Positions 19,023 to 28,226 of a stretch of 64,000 nucleotides of DNA are shown piece after piece (positions within the stretch are counted from its first letter, which is position 1; each line of letters begins with the position of its first letter). The translations under genes were made by a program, and so were the position numbers. Below the pieces are notes generated by a model. It worked only from the letters and a program-made list of their open reading frames with translations. It did not search any database and was not told the DNA's origin. Origin of the DNA: Zoogloeaceae bacterium (GTDB lineage Bacteria > Pseudomonadota > Gammaproteobacteria > Burkholderiales > Rhodocyclaceae); NCBI GenBank assembly GCA_024235635.1, contig JACKMA010000002.1, forward strand, positions 310,001-374,000, written 5' to 3'.

Positions 19023-20156
19023 TCAGCCGCCGAGCCTGGCGATGAAGTAGCCGGCGACGACCGCAGTGCCGATGACGCCGGCCACGTTCGGACCCATCGC
19101 ATGCATCAGCAGAAAGTTCCCCGGGTCCGCCTTCTGGCCCTCGACCTGACTGACCCGAGCCGCCATCGGCACCGCGGAGACCCCAGCCGAGCCGATCAAC
19201 GGGTTGATCTTCTCCTTCGACATCAGATTCATCAGCTTGGCCATCAGCAGGCCGGACGCGGTCGAGATCGAGAATGCGACGATGCCCAGCGCAAGGATCT
19301 TCAGGGTCTCAAACTGCAGGAAACGCTCGCCGGTCATGGAGATGCCGACCGAGGTCCCGAGCAGGATCGTGACGACATTGATGATCTCGTTCTGCGCGGC
19401 CTTGCTGAGGCGCTCGGTGACGCCGCATTCACGCAGGAAATTGCCCAGCATCAGCATGCCGATCAGCGCCGAGGCGGCCGGCACCAACAGGATCACGACG
19501 ACGGTCACCACCAGCGCGAACACCAGCTTTTCGGTCTTCGACACCGGGCGCAGCGAGCGCATCCGGATCGCGCGTTCCGCCGGCGTCGTCAGTGCGCGCA
19601 TGATCGGCGGCTGGATCAGCGGCACCAGCGCCATGTAGGAATAGGCGGCGACCGCGATCGGCGCCAGCAACTCGGGGGCGAGCTTGTTGGCGAGAAAGAT
19701 CGAGGTCGGGCCGTCGGCGCCACCGATGATGCCGATGGCGGCTGCCTGCTCGGTGGTGAAACCGATCAGGGCGGCACCGATGAAGGTTGCAAAGACGCCG
19801 AACTGGGCGGCGGCGCCGAGCAGGAAGGTGCGGGGATTGGCGATCACCGGGCCGAAGTCGGTCAGCGCACCGACGCCGAGGAAGATGATCGGCGGAAACA
19901 GTTCGAGCAGGATGCCGAGCGAGATGTAGTGGAACAGGCCGCCCGGCGTATCGCCGACCGGCAGGTTGACCAGGCCCTCGGTGGGCAGGTTCGCCAGCAG
20001 CGCGCCGAAGGCGATCGGCACCAGCAACAGGGGCTCGAAGTTGCGGTGCACGGCGAGGTAGAGCAGCACGCCGACCACCGCCCACATGACGACCATCTCC
20101 GGTGTCACGCGGTTCAGCGCTGTCAGTTCGATCAGTGCGGCGAGGGATTCGGTCAT
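19023..20156 (-). CDS. mmdB: Sodium-translocating acyl-CoA decarboxylase, beta (membrane) subunit
   Basis: 377 residues, polytopic. It contains the family hallmark GGADGPTSIFL (about 145-155; its Asp is essential for Na+ transport in characterised OadB proteins) and GNFLRECGVTERL farther on, and its length is normal for OadB/MmdB. This subunit decarboxylates carboxybiotin on the carrier protein and couples the reaction to Na+ export across the inner membrane. It is the last gene of the minus-strand set carboxyltransferase - gamma - biotin carrier - beta, with a 40-nt gap after the carrier gene. The set is complete, so a working Na+ pump is expected. The substrate is inferred from the carboxyltransferase. 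Confidence 0.93.
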   Translation of the reverse strand: MTESLAALIELTALNRVTPEMVVMWAVVGVLLYLAVHRNFEPLLLVPIAFGALLANLPTEGLVNLPVGDTPGGLFHYISLGILLELFPPIIFLGVGALTDFGPVIANPRTFLLGAAAQFGVFATFIGAALIGFTTEQAAAIGIIGGADGPTSIFLANKLAPELLAPIAVAAYSYMALVPLIQPPIMRALTTPAERAIRMRSLRPVSKTEKLVFALVVTVVVILLVPAASALIGMLMLGNFLRECGVTERLSKAAQNEIINVVTILLGTSVGISMTGERFLQFETLKILALGIVAFSISTASGLLMAKLMNLMSKEKINPLIGSAGVSAVPMAARVSQVEGQKADPGNFLLMHAMGPNVAGVIGTAVVAGYFIARLGG

Positions 20157-20196
20157 GACCGCTCGCGGGCGGGCTGTGGCCGCAGTCGCGCCATGG

Positions 20197-20586
20197 TCAT
20201 GCCAGCGTCAGCAAGGGCTGGCCCTCGGCGACGACGTCGCCGGCGGCGACATGGATCGCGCTGACGGTGCCTTCGCGCGGGGCATGGACGAAGTTGTTCA
20301 TCTTCATCGCCTCGAGCACCGCCAGTTCCTGCCCGGCGGCGACCTGCTGGCCCACCGTCACTTCGACCTTGACGACGGTGGCGGCCAGCGGGCTGGCGAC
20401 GTCACCGGCCGCTGTCGCGGGCTTGCCCGGTGGCGGCACGCCGGCGCCGGCGGCGGCCGGGCGGTTGGCGGTGGCCTGCTCGACCCGCGGCCGCGGCGTC
20501 GCATCCGGTGCCGGCGTCCCGGCGTCGAGTTCCTCGACGCAGACTTCGTAGGCCGTACCGTCGACCGTGATTCTGAATTTCCTCAT
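20197..20586 (-). CDS. mmdC: Biotin carrier subunit of Na+-translocating decarboxylase
   Basis: 129 residues from the ATG at 20586, after a strong AAGGGGG. The N-terminal 20 residues (MRKFRITVDGTAYEVCVEEL) match biotin carriers of this complex. A flexible Pro/Ala linker (about 22-62) follows, then the biotinyl domain with the EAMKMNN motif and biotin-accepting K95. Carboxybiotin shuttles between the carboxyltransferase and the membrane subunit. Its start overlaps the stop of the gamma-subunit gene (ATGA, 20583-20586), so translation is coupled. Confidence 0.93.
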   Translation of the reverse strand: MRKFRITVDGTAYEVCVEELDAGTPAPDATPRPRVEQATANRPAAAGAGVPPPGKPATAAGDVASPLAATVVKVEVTVGQQVAAGQELAVLEAMKMNNFVHAPREGTVSAIHVAAGDVVAEGQPLLTLA

Positions 20587-21002
20587 GAGCCCCCCTTGCG
20601 ATCGCCGGACGCCGCCGGGGACGGCCGTGCGGCGGTCGGATGATCCGTGCGACGCGTCGTCGCCGCCTCCCAGTGCCAGCGCAGGCGATGGCTGGCGAGT
20701 TGGTCGGCACGGCCCTCGCTGGCCCAGGCGCTGGCGAGATGGGCCGGTGCCCGCACCGAGACGACGCGGCCGCGTCCGTCGGTGATCGCGGCCACTGCGG
20801 CGGCGATCGCAGCCAGATGCGACGGTGGGATGCCGGCGTTCGGTGTCTGCTCGGCGGCCACCGGCGCCGTTGCGGCTTCGGCGGCGCCGGTGGCTGCGAA
20901 CAGTCGCCCAATCGCGGCACTGATCAGCCACAGCAGGGCGAGCGCGCCGAGCGTGACGCCGAAGCCGGTGGCGATCATCAGCAGGGCGTCGGCGATGTCC
21001 AT
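20583..21002 (-). CDS. mmdD: Na+-translocating decarboxylase gamma/delta subunit (OadG/MmdD-like)
   Basis: 139 residues starting MDIADALLMIATGFGVT at 21002. One N-terminal transmembrane helix (about 8-32), an Ala/Pro-rich linker and a poorly conserved soluble tail fit OadG/MmdD, the small anchor that holds the carboxyltransferase to the membrane subunit. The start lies 2 nt after the carboxyltransferase stop and the end overlaps the carrier start by 4 nt. OadG tails are weakly conserved, so the call rests on topology plus position. The tail (residues about 75-120) contains a segment like the secondary patch seen in other OadG proteins. Confidence 0.85.
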   Translation of the reverse strand: MDIADALLMIATGFGVTLGALALLWLISAAIGRLFAATGAAEAATAPVAAEQTPNAGIPPSHLAAIAAAVAAITDGRGRVVSVRAPAHLASAWASEGRADQLASHRLRWHWEAATTRRTDHPTAARPSPAASGDRKGGS

Positions 21003-21004
21003 GA

Positions 21005-22558
21005 TCAGAGCGGGATGTTCCCGTGCTTCTTCGGCGGGCGCGCCTCGCGCTTCGACAACAGCGTGCGCAACGCCAGCGAAATTGCGCCACGGGTGCGCCG
21101 AGGCAGTATCACGTCGTGGATGAAGTTGCGCGCGGCGGATTGGTAGGGCGAGGCGAACTCGGCCCGGTAGGCATTGATCAGTTCGCTGCGCCGGGTCGCC
21201 TTGTCGTCGGCCGCCTCCAGTTCCCTGCGGTAGAGCACATTGACCGCGCCTTCCGCGCCCATCACGGCGATCTCGGCGGTGGGCCAGGCCAGCACCAGAT
21301 CGGCACCCATGTCGCGCGAGCACATCGCCAGGTAGGCGCCGCCGTAGGCCTTGCGCATGATCACGGTGATCTTGGGCACCGTCGCCGCACCGTAGGCGAA
21401 CAGCATCTTGGCGCCGTGGCGGATGATGCCGCCCTTCTCCTGCGCGATGCCGGGCATGAAGCCGGGAACGTCGACCAGGGTCACCAGGGGAATGTTGAAG
21501 GCGTTGCACAGCCGGATGAAGCGGCTGCCCTTGTCCGAGGCATCGATGTCGAGGGTACCGGCCATGACCGTCGGCTGGTTGGCGACGACGCCGACGACGA
21601 TGCCGTCGATTCGTGCAAAGGCCACCACCATGTTCGGTGCGAAATCCTGCTGAACCTCCAGGAAATCGCCGTTATCGGCGATGCGCGCGATGACCTGCTT
21701 CACGTCGAAGGCCACCTTGGCATCGTCGGGAATCAGCGCTTCCATGGCGAGGTCGTCGCTGAGCGAGATGGTTTCCGTGGGCCGGTGCGGCGGGTCCATC
21801 ATGTTGTTCGACGGCAGGTAGCCAAGCAGGCGGCCGACCAGTTCGATCGCGTGTCGGTCGTCTTCGGCGATGAAGTGGATGTTGCCCGAGTCGCGCGCGT
21901 GGGCCTCGGCCGACCCGATCTCGGCCATCGTGGTCTGCTGCCCGGTCACGGCGCGGATCACTTCCGGTCCGCAGATGAACATGTGGGCCGATGCGCGGGT
22001 CATGATCAGGAAGTCCATCAGCGCGGGCGAGTACGCCGCACCGCCGGCACACGGCCCGCAGATCACCGCGATCTGCGGCACCACGCCGGACATCATGACG
22101 TTGCGGTTGAAGACCTGGCCATAGCCGGACAGGCTTTCGACGCCTTCCTGGATGCGGGCGCCCCCCGAGTCATTGAATCCCACCACCGGCATGCCGGCGC
22201 GACCGGCGTAGTCGAGCAGATCACAGATCTTGCGGGCATGGATGCGGCCGAGCGATCCGCCGGCGATCATGAAATCCTGGCTGAAACCGGCCACCGGGCG
22301 CCCATCGACGAAACCGATGCCGGTGACGACGCCGTCGGTCGGCAGGGATTTCTGCTCCATGCCGAAACCGCGGGTCTCGTGCTGGGCGTGCAGACCGAAT
22401 TCCTGGAAAGTGTCGCGGGCGTACAACTCCTGAAGTCGCTCGCGCGCGGTCAGGCGGCCTTCGGCGTGACGCTGGACGATGCGATCGGCACCGACCGGCA
22501 TCTCGGCCGCCTGCCGCCGCCGCTCGAGGTCATCGATGAGTTTGCGGTCGATCGCCAT
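21005..22558 (-). CDS. mmdA: Methylmalonyl-CoA decarboxylase / acyl-CoA carboxyltransferase alpha subunit
   Basis: 517 residues from the ATG at 22558, chosen because AAGGGGA precedes it; an in-frame ATG at 22573 is the alternative. A two-domain crotonase-like carboxyltransferase: the N-terminal half has GGSLGRIHARKI and FNDSGGARIQEGVESL (acyl-CoA side) and CGPCAGGAAYSPAL. The C-terminal half has VDVPGFMPGIAQEKGGIIRHGAKMLFA and GGAYLAMCSRDMGAD (biotin side). Length and motifs fit MmdA and the closely related propionyl-CoA carboxylase beta subunit; the adjacent gamma, carrier and beta subunits settle the decarboxylase context. Expected reaction: methylmalonyl-CoA to propionyl-CoA plus CO2 (or a related acyl-CoA), moving Na+ out. 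No mutase or epimerase gene is in the window. Confidence 0.88.
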   Translation of the reverse strand: MAIDRKLIDDLERRRQAAEMPVGADRIVQRHAEGRLTARERLQELYARDTFQEFGLHAQHETRGFGMEQKSLPTDGVVTGIGFVDGRPVAGFSQDFMIAGGSLGRIHARKICDLLDYAGRAGMPVVGFNDSGGARIQEGVESLSGYGQVFNRNVMMSGVVPQIAVICGPCAGGAAYSPALMDFLIMTRASAHMFICGPEVIRAVTGQQTTMAEIGSAEAHARDSGNIHFIAEDDRHAIELVGRLLGYLPSNNMMDPPHRPTETISLSDDLAMEALIPDDAKVAFDVKQVIARIADNGDFLEVQQDFAPNMVVAFARIDGIVVGVVANQPTVMAGTLDIDASDKGSRFIRLCNAFNIPLVTLVDVPGFMPGIAQEKGGIIRHGAKMLFAYGAATVPKITVIMRKAYGGAYLAMCSRDMGADLVLAWPTAEIAVMGAEGAVNVLYRRELEAADDKATRRSELINAYRAEFASPYQSAARNFIHDVILPRRTRGAISLALRTLLSKREARPPKKHGNIPL

Positions 22559-22757
22559 GTGTCCCCTTGCCATTGGCCTTTCCGGCTCTGCTGGTGTGAC
22601 GCCATCCGCGTGCCCGCCCGCGTGCGCGGACGACGGGCTGCACCGATGGCAGGTGGGGATCGTGCGGCACGCGGGCCCGGATGACAAGTCCCGGGCACGA
22701 TCGCCGCGGCTGCCGGGCGCGCGGCGAAGCGCGCGGGCGTCGCCCGACGGTTCTGCG

Positions 22758-24323
<1,566 letters not shown>

Positions 24324-24445
24324 CGGCGATCTGCACTGTACGACAGTATAAGCGGCTATCGAAAACATGTAAGGCGCATAAGCGCTATAAGATGTCGATA
24401 TGCCGATCGAGGCCTGCATCGCCCTTCATTCCTGCTCGATCGGCA

Positions 24446-24460
24446 TGGCACGCTTCCTGC
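24446..24460 (+). promoter_or_regulatory. Candidate sigma-54 promoter of the REC-GGDEF operon
   Basis: TGGCACGCTTCCTGC has the -24 element TGGCACG exactly and, at the right spacing, CTGC in place of TTGC at -12. Transcription would begin near 24472, 38 bases before the first start codon. Upstream, at 24335-24347, a small perfect inverted repeat (ACTGT-ACG-ACAGT) and an AT-rich stretch lie where an enhancer site for the divergent sigma-54 regulator would be expected. Seen in sequence; function inferred. Confidence 0.55.
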
Positions 24461-24509
24461 GGCATTGGGTGATATCGCGCGATGGTGCCGATGAGCGGCG
24501 CCTGAAATC

Positions 24510-25493
24510 ATGGTGGCTGACCCGATGACGATGAACTTCGCAGGCCCACGACAGGCACCGCTGGTGCTGGCGGTGGACGACGTGCCTTCAAACCTGGACG
24601 TCCTCGTCGAGCACCTGCAGCGGGAACAGATCGAACTGACCGTCGCCCTCTCCGGCGAGGAAGGGCTGGCGCTGGCGCAGGAACTGCGACCGGACCTGAT
24701 CCTGCTCGACGTGATGATGCCGGGCATGGACGGCTTCGAGGTGTGCCGGCGACTGAAGGCCGAGCCCGATCTGGCGGACATACCGGTGCTGTTCCTGACC
24801 GCCGCACAGGACGACGTCGAAATCGAGCGCGGCCTCGCCCTGGGCGCGGTTGACTACGTCAGCAAGCCGTTTTCACTGCCGATCCTGAAGGCACGGATGC
24901 ACAATCATCTGGCGCTCAAGCGCAAGAGCGACGAACTCGCCCAGCTTGCCTCGACCGACGGACTGACCCGTGTCGCCAATCGGCGGCAATTCGACATCAG
25001 CTTCGACAGCGAGTGGTCACGCGCCCAGCGACACGCCCGCGCACTGTCGCTGATCGTCGTCGATGTCGATCATTTCAAGCGCTTCAACGACCGTTACGGG
25101 CATGCCGAAGGGGACCATTGCCTGCAGCGCGTGGCCGAGGCCTTGTCGTCGTGCACTCGCCGACCCGGCGATCTCGTCGCCCGCTACGGCGGCGAGGAAT
25201 TCGTCGCGCTGCTGCCCGACACCGATGCCGCGGCGGCGCGGGCGATCGGCGACAAGATGCGCGAGGCGGTGTCGGCCCTGGCGATCGCGCACGCGGACAA
25301 TTCGGCCTGCCGCAACGTCAGTGTCAGCCTGGGCCTCGCCACCGCGGTCCCCGACCCAAGTGCGACGGCGGCCGGGCTGCTTGCCGCGGCCGACCGGCGT
25401 CTTTACCGAGCCAAGGAAACGGGTCGCAATCGCATCGTCGGCGATGACGACGCCGGCGACCCGGACGGACGCGCGCAGGAGGTGATCCGATGA
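24510..25493 (+). CDS. Receiver-GGDEF response regulator, diguanylate cyclase
   Basis: 327 residues from ATG 24510; ATG 24525 is an alternative. Receiver domain about 17-135 with D67 in LLDVMMPGMDG and Lys in SKPF. GGDEF domain about 150-310 with active-site GGEEF at 227-231 and an inhibitory I-site RPGD at 218-221, spaced as in PleD. It should therefore make c-di-GMP when phosphorylated and be product-inhibited. It heads a four-gene operon: its stop overlaps the start of the TonB-dependent receptor (ATGA). The likely phosphodonor is the histidine kinase at the end of the same operon, which has no receiver of its own. Confidence 0.93.
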   Translation: MVADPMTMNFAGPRQAPLVLAVDDVPSNLDVLVEHLQREQIELTVALSGEEGLALAQELRPDLILLDVMMPGMDGFEVCRRLKAEPDLADIPVLFLTAAQDDVEIERGLALGAVDYVSKPFSLPILKARMHNHLALKRKSDELAQLASTDGLTRVANRRQFDISFDSEWSRAQRHARALSLIVVDVDHFKRFNDRYGHAEGDHCLQRVAEALSSCTRRPGDLVARYGGEEFVALLPDTDAAAARAIGDKMREAVSALAIAHADNSACRNVSVSLGLATAVPDPSATAAGLLAAADRRLYRAKETGRNRIVGDDDAGDPDGRAQEVIR

Positions 25494-27577
25494 GCGCGCG
25501 ATCGGCCCGGCGCAGACCTGGTAAAGCGCGGCGGTTCGCCGGTGGCACCGCCTGGATGGTCGCCATGGCCGTCTATTGCGGCCACGCCGCTGCCGACAGC
25601 GATCCGGAGCTGGTCGCGCTGCTCGACCTGCTGCACGAACAGACCACGATCGCGACCCAGACGCGCATGAATGCCGACTACGTGCCCGGCATGGTGACCG
25701 TGCTCCATGGCGAGGACATGCGGGTGAGGGGTCTTGCCACCGTGGGCGATGCGCTCGGCCAGGTGGCGGGCTTTCACGTCACGGTGAACAACGTCGGCGA
25801 CGCGCGGGCGGTGGTGCGAGGTGTCGGCGCGACCCTGAACGCGACCAACTTCAAGATCCTGCTCGACGGCATCGCGGTCAACCGGCCCATCGACGGCTCG
25901 GCCGACTGGCTGCTGCGCCTGCCGCTGTCGCAGGTCGATCGCATCGAAGTGATCCGTGGCCCGGGCTCGGCGATCTATGGCGGATTTGCCTTTTCCGGCG
26001 TGATCAACGTGCTGACGCGCGGCGGCGACGCGGTCGCGGGCGGCGTCGGCAGCCACGGCCTGCGCCGTGGTGTCGCGCGTCTGGCGCTCGGTGAGGGAGG
26101 CGATGCCAGCCTGAAGCTTGGGGCCGGTGCCTGGCGTCAGGGCGACAGCGGCTTGACCACCAATCCGGACAATTTCGCGCAAGCGGGTCTCGGCTATTCG
26201 CCGGCGCCGGTATTCGACGGCGAACACGGCCGTTACCTGCTGGCGAGCCTGGAAGCCAGGGGGTATCGATTGCAGTTGCGCCATGCGGCGCTGTCACGGG
26301 GTGGCGGCTACGGCCGCGTCGCGGCGCTGCCGGACGGGCTCGAACCACGGCTGGAACGGGTGCTCGGTCTGAATCTCGAAAAAGACTGGACGCTCGGCGA
26401 TGACCTCAGGCTGTCGGCATCGCTCGGCCTGCTCGAAACCGATCTGGAGCAGGCGACGCTGATGCCCCTGCCGGCCGGCGCAGGACGCCCGGGCCAGCCC
26501 GGGTCGAGGACGGACGAGGTGTACCGCCGCACCGGAAGCGCCGATCGCGCCTGGAACGCTCAGATTGCGATGCACTGGACGCCGGGCCAACGCCACCAGA
26601 TATTTCTCGGTGTGGAGCGGGTCTACAGCAAGGTGACCGATTCGTTCGCGTCGCTGACCGAACGGGGTGGCGTTGCCCGGATGTTGCCACCCGACCAGAC
26701 GGCGGTGCTGGCGGGATCGAGCCGCACGCTGACCAGCCTGACGCTCCAGGACCAGATCCGGCTCGGAGAGCGGGTCGAGGTGACTGCCGGGCTGCGCCAC
26801 GATCACTACGACGACTGGGGCGGGCGGACCTCGCCGCGACTGGCGGCGGTCTGGCGCCCGGCCGAGCACCACATCGTCAAAATGCAGTATGCGGAGGCAT
26901 TCCGACCGCCGAACCTGGAGGAGTTCTACCCGGGTCCCAACACCTTTCCCGGAACGACGCTCACCGGTGACCTCGATGACGAGCGGATCCGGTCGCTTGA
27001 GGCGGCCTACATCTTTCGCCGGGCCGACCTGCGCCTGCGCATGACCGTCTATCGAACCCAGCTGCGCGACCTGATCGAGTTCTTCATCAACCCGGGCGAC
27101 CCGCCGGCATGGCGCAATCGTGGCGACATCGAGACGCATGGCGTCGAACTGGAATGGGTCCAGCGCCTGGGCCGAAAGCTGCAGTGGTGGGCCAATCTGG
27201 CCTACGTCGACGCCGAAGATCACCTCGACGGCGACGAGCGCCTGCTCGGTGCGGTGGATTGGCTGGCGACGCTCGGCGCCAGCTGGCGCCAGAACGGCAT
27301 TTTGACCCATGCCCTGAGCCTGAAGTACGTGGGCGCGCAGGAGGGCTGGGAACTCGCCACCCGGGCCGCGCAGCGCGACCGCTTCGACGCCTACGCCACC
27401 GTCGACTACGCACTGACGATCGTCGAGCCCTATGGCCTGGCCGGGCTCGAGGTTGGTGCCGGCATTCGCAACATCACCGACCAGCACTTCGACAGCGTCG
27501 CCACGCCCGCGCAATTTCCGACGGGCTTGCCCCAGGGGCAACGCGAGTTCTGGCTGAGCGCCGAGTATCAATTCTGA
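25490..27577 (+). CDS. TonB-dependent outer-membrane receptor
   Basis: 695 residues starting MSARSARRRPGKARRF, with a long positively charged n-region and a signal peptide ending near HAAADS (about 36). The plug domain occupies about 60-170 (DALGQVAGFHVTVNNVG, VRGVGATLNATNFKILLDGI, VDRIEVIRGPGSAIYG). The remainder is a beta-barrel with the receptor signature FRPPNLEEFYPGPNTFPG in its middle and a C-terminal aromatic strand ending in F695. Ligand unknown. It sits inside a signalling operon rather than beside iron or vitamin genes, 4 nt overlapping the REC-GGDEF gene. This suggests a sensory or regulatory role (c-di-GMP-linked), though import of a siderophore-like or aromatic ligand cannot be excluded. 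Confidence 0.92.
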   Translation: MSARSARRRPGKARRFAGGTAWMVAMAVYCGHAAADSDPELVALLDLLHEQTTIATQTRMNADYVPGMVTVLHGEDMRVRGLATVGDALGQVAGFHVTVNNVGDARAVVRGVGATLNATNFKILLDGIAVNRPIDGSADWLLRLPLSQVDRIEVIRGPGSAIYGGFAFSGVINVLTRGGDAVAGGVGSHGLRRGVARLALGEGGDASLKLGAGAWRQGDSGLTTNPDNFAQAGLGYSPAPVFDGEHGRYLLASLEARGYRLQLRHAALSRGGGYGRVAALPDGLEPRLERVLGLNLEKDWTLGDDLRLSASLGLLETDLEQATLMPLPAGAGRPGQPGSRTDEVYRRTGSADRAWNAQIAMHWTPGQRHQIFLGVERVYSKVTDSFASLTERGGVARMLPPDQTAVLAGSSRTLTSLTLQDQIRLGERVEVTAGLRHDHYDDWGGRTSPRLAAVWRPAEHHIVKMQYAEAFRPPNLEEFYPGPNTFPGTTLTGDLDDERIRSLEAAYIFRRADLRLRMTVYRTQLRDLIEFFINPGDPPAWRNRGDIETHGVELEWVQRLGRKLQWWANLAYVDAEDHLDGDERLLGAVDWLATLGASWRQNGILTHALSLKYVGAQEGWELATRAAQRDRFDAYATVDYALTIVEPYGLAGLEVGAGIRNITDQHFDSVATPAQFPTGLPQGQREFWLSAEYQF

Positions 27578-27617
27578 TGGCCGCAATCCAAAACGCGCGA
27601 GACGAGACCGAACAGAC

Positions 27618-28226
27618 ATGGCTCGGGTGACGATGCGGACCTCGACCACGCGGCGGCTGCTGTCCTTGCAGTTGATGCTGATCGTGTTGCTGTTCTCGCT
27701 GCCGAGCGAGAGCCTGGTGGCTCAGTCGTTCGGCGAGCGCCGCGTGCACGTCGGTCTCAAGCTTTTCCGGACCCTGGTGGCGGCCGATACCGCGAGCGCC
27801 GCCAAGCTCGACGCCAACGGAAGGCTGCCGGTCCATCTGGTCTACGCGGACAACGCTCGCGATGCTCGCGAATATGCCCTGGAACTGGCGGCCGACATGG
27901 ACTCGGTGCGTGGCGCCGAGGTTCGCATCGAGGTCGTGTCGCTGGCGGATCTGCTATCCGGCGGGGGCATCCGGCCGGCCGCGATCTTCGTCACCCAGCC
28001 ACTTGACGACAGGGAGCTCGCGCGTCTGGTCGGCTACGCCATTCGCCAGCATGCGATCCTGTTTTCGCCATTCGAGGGCGATGTCGAAAAGGGTGTGCTC
28101 GGCGGTATCTCGGTCGAGGCGACGATTCGGCCGCTGATCAACATGCGTACGCTGCGGGCCAGTGAATTGGCGATCAAGAGTTTCTATCTGAGGGTGGCCA
28201 AGCGTTACGGTGATGGCGAAAACTGA
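27618..28226 (+). CDS. YfiR-like (DUF4154-type) periplasmic protein
   Basis: 202 residues, ATG 27618. Signal peptide or anchor at about 12-36 (RRLLSLQLMLIVLLFSLPS...SLVAQ). The mature part looks like DUF4154/YfiR proteins: an opening segment VHVGLKLFRTLVAAD, a middle VYADNARDAREYAL, a conserved IFVTQPLDD-type core and a C-terminal block EATIRPLINMRTLRASELAIKSFYLRVAKRYGD that corresponds to the usual inner-membrane-facing end. In Pseudomonas, YfiR sits in the periplasm and restrains a membrane cyclase. Here the partner would be the kinase whose gene overlaps its 3' end. Unlike YfiR it shows no cysteines in the mature part. The family call is by pattern, moderately sure. Confidence 0.65.
   Translation: MARVTMRTSTTRRLLSLQLMLIVLLFSLPSESLVAQSFGERRVHVGLKLFRTLVAADTASAAKLDANGRLPVHLVYADNARDAREYALELAADMDSVRGAEVRIEVVSLADLLSGGGIRPAAIFVTQPLDDRELARLVGYAIRQHAILFSPFEGDVEKGVLGGISVEATIRPLINMRTLRASELAIKSFYLRVAKRYGDGEN

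Noticed and set aside
21005..22558. Calling the carboxyltransferase propionyl-CoA carboxylase beta subunit (pccB)
   Set aside because: The sequence families overlap, but the adjacent Na+-pump beta and gamma subunits and a separate biotin carrier, with no biotin carboxylase, favour a decarboxylase.
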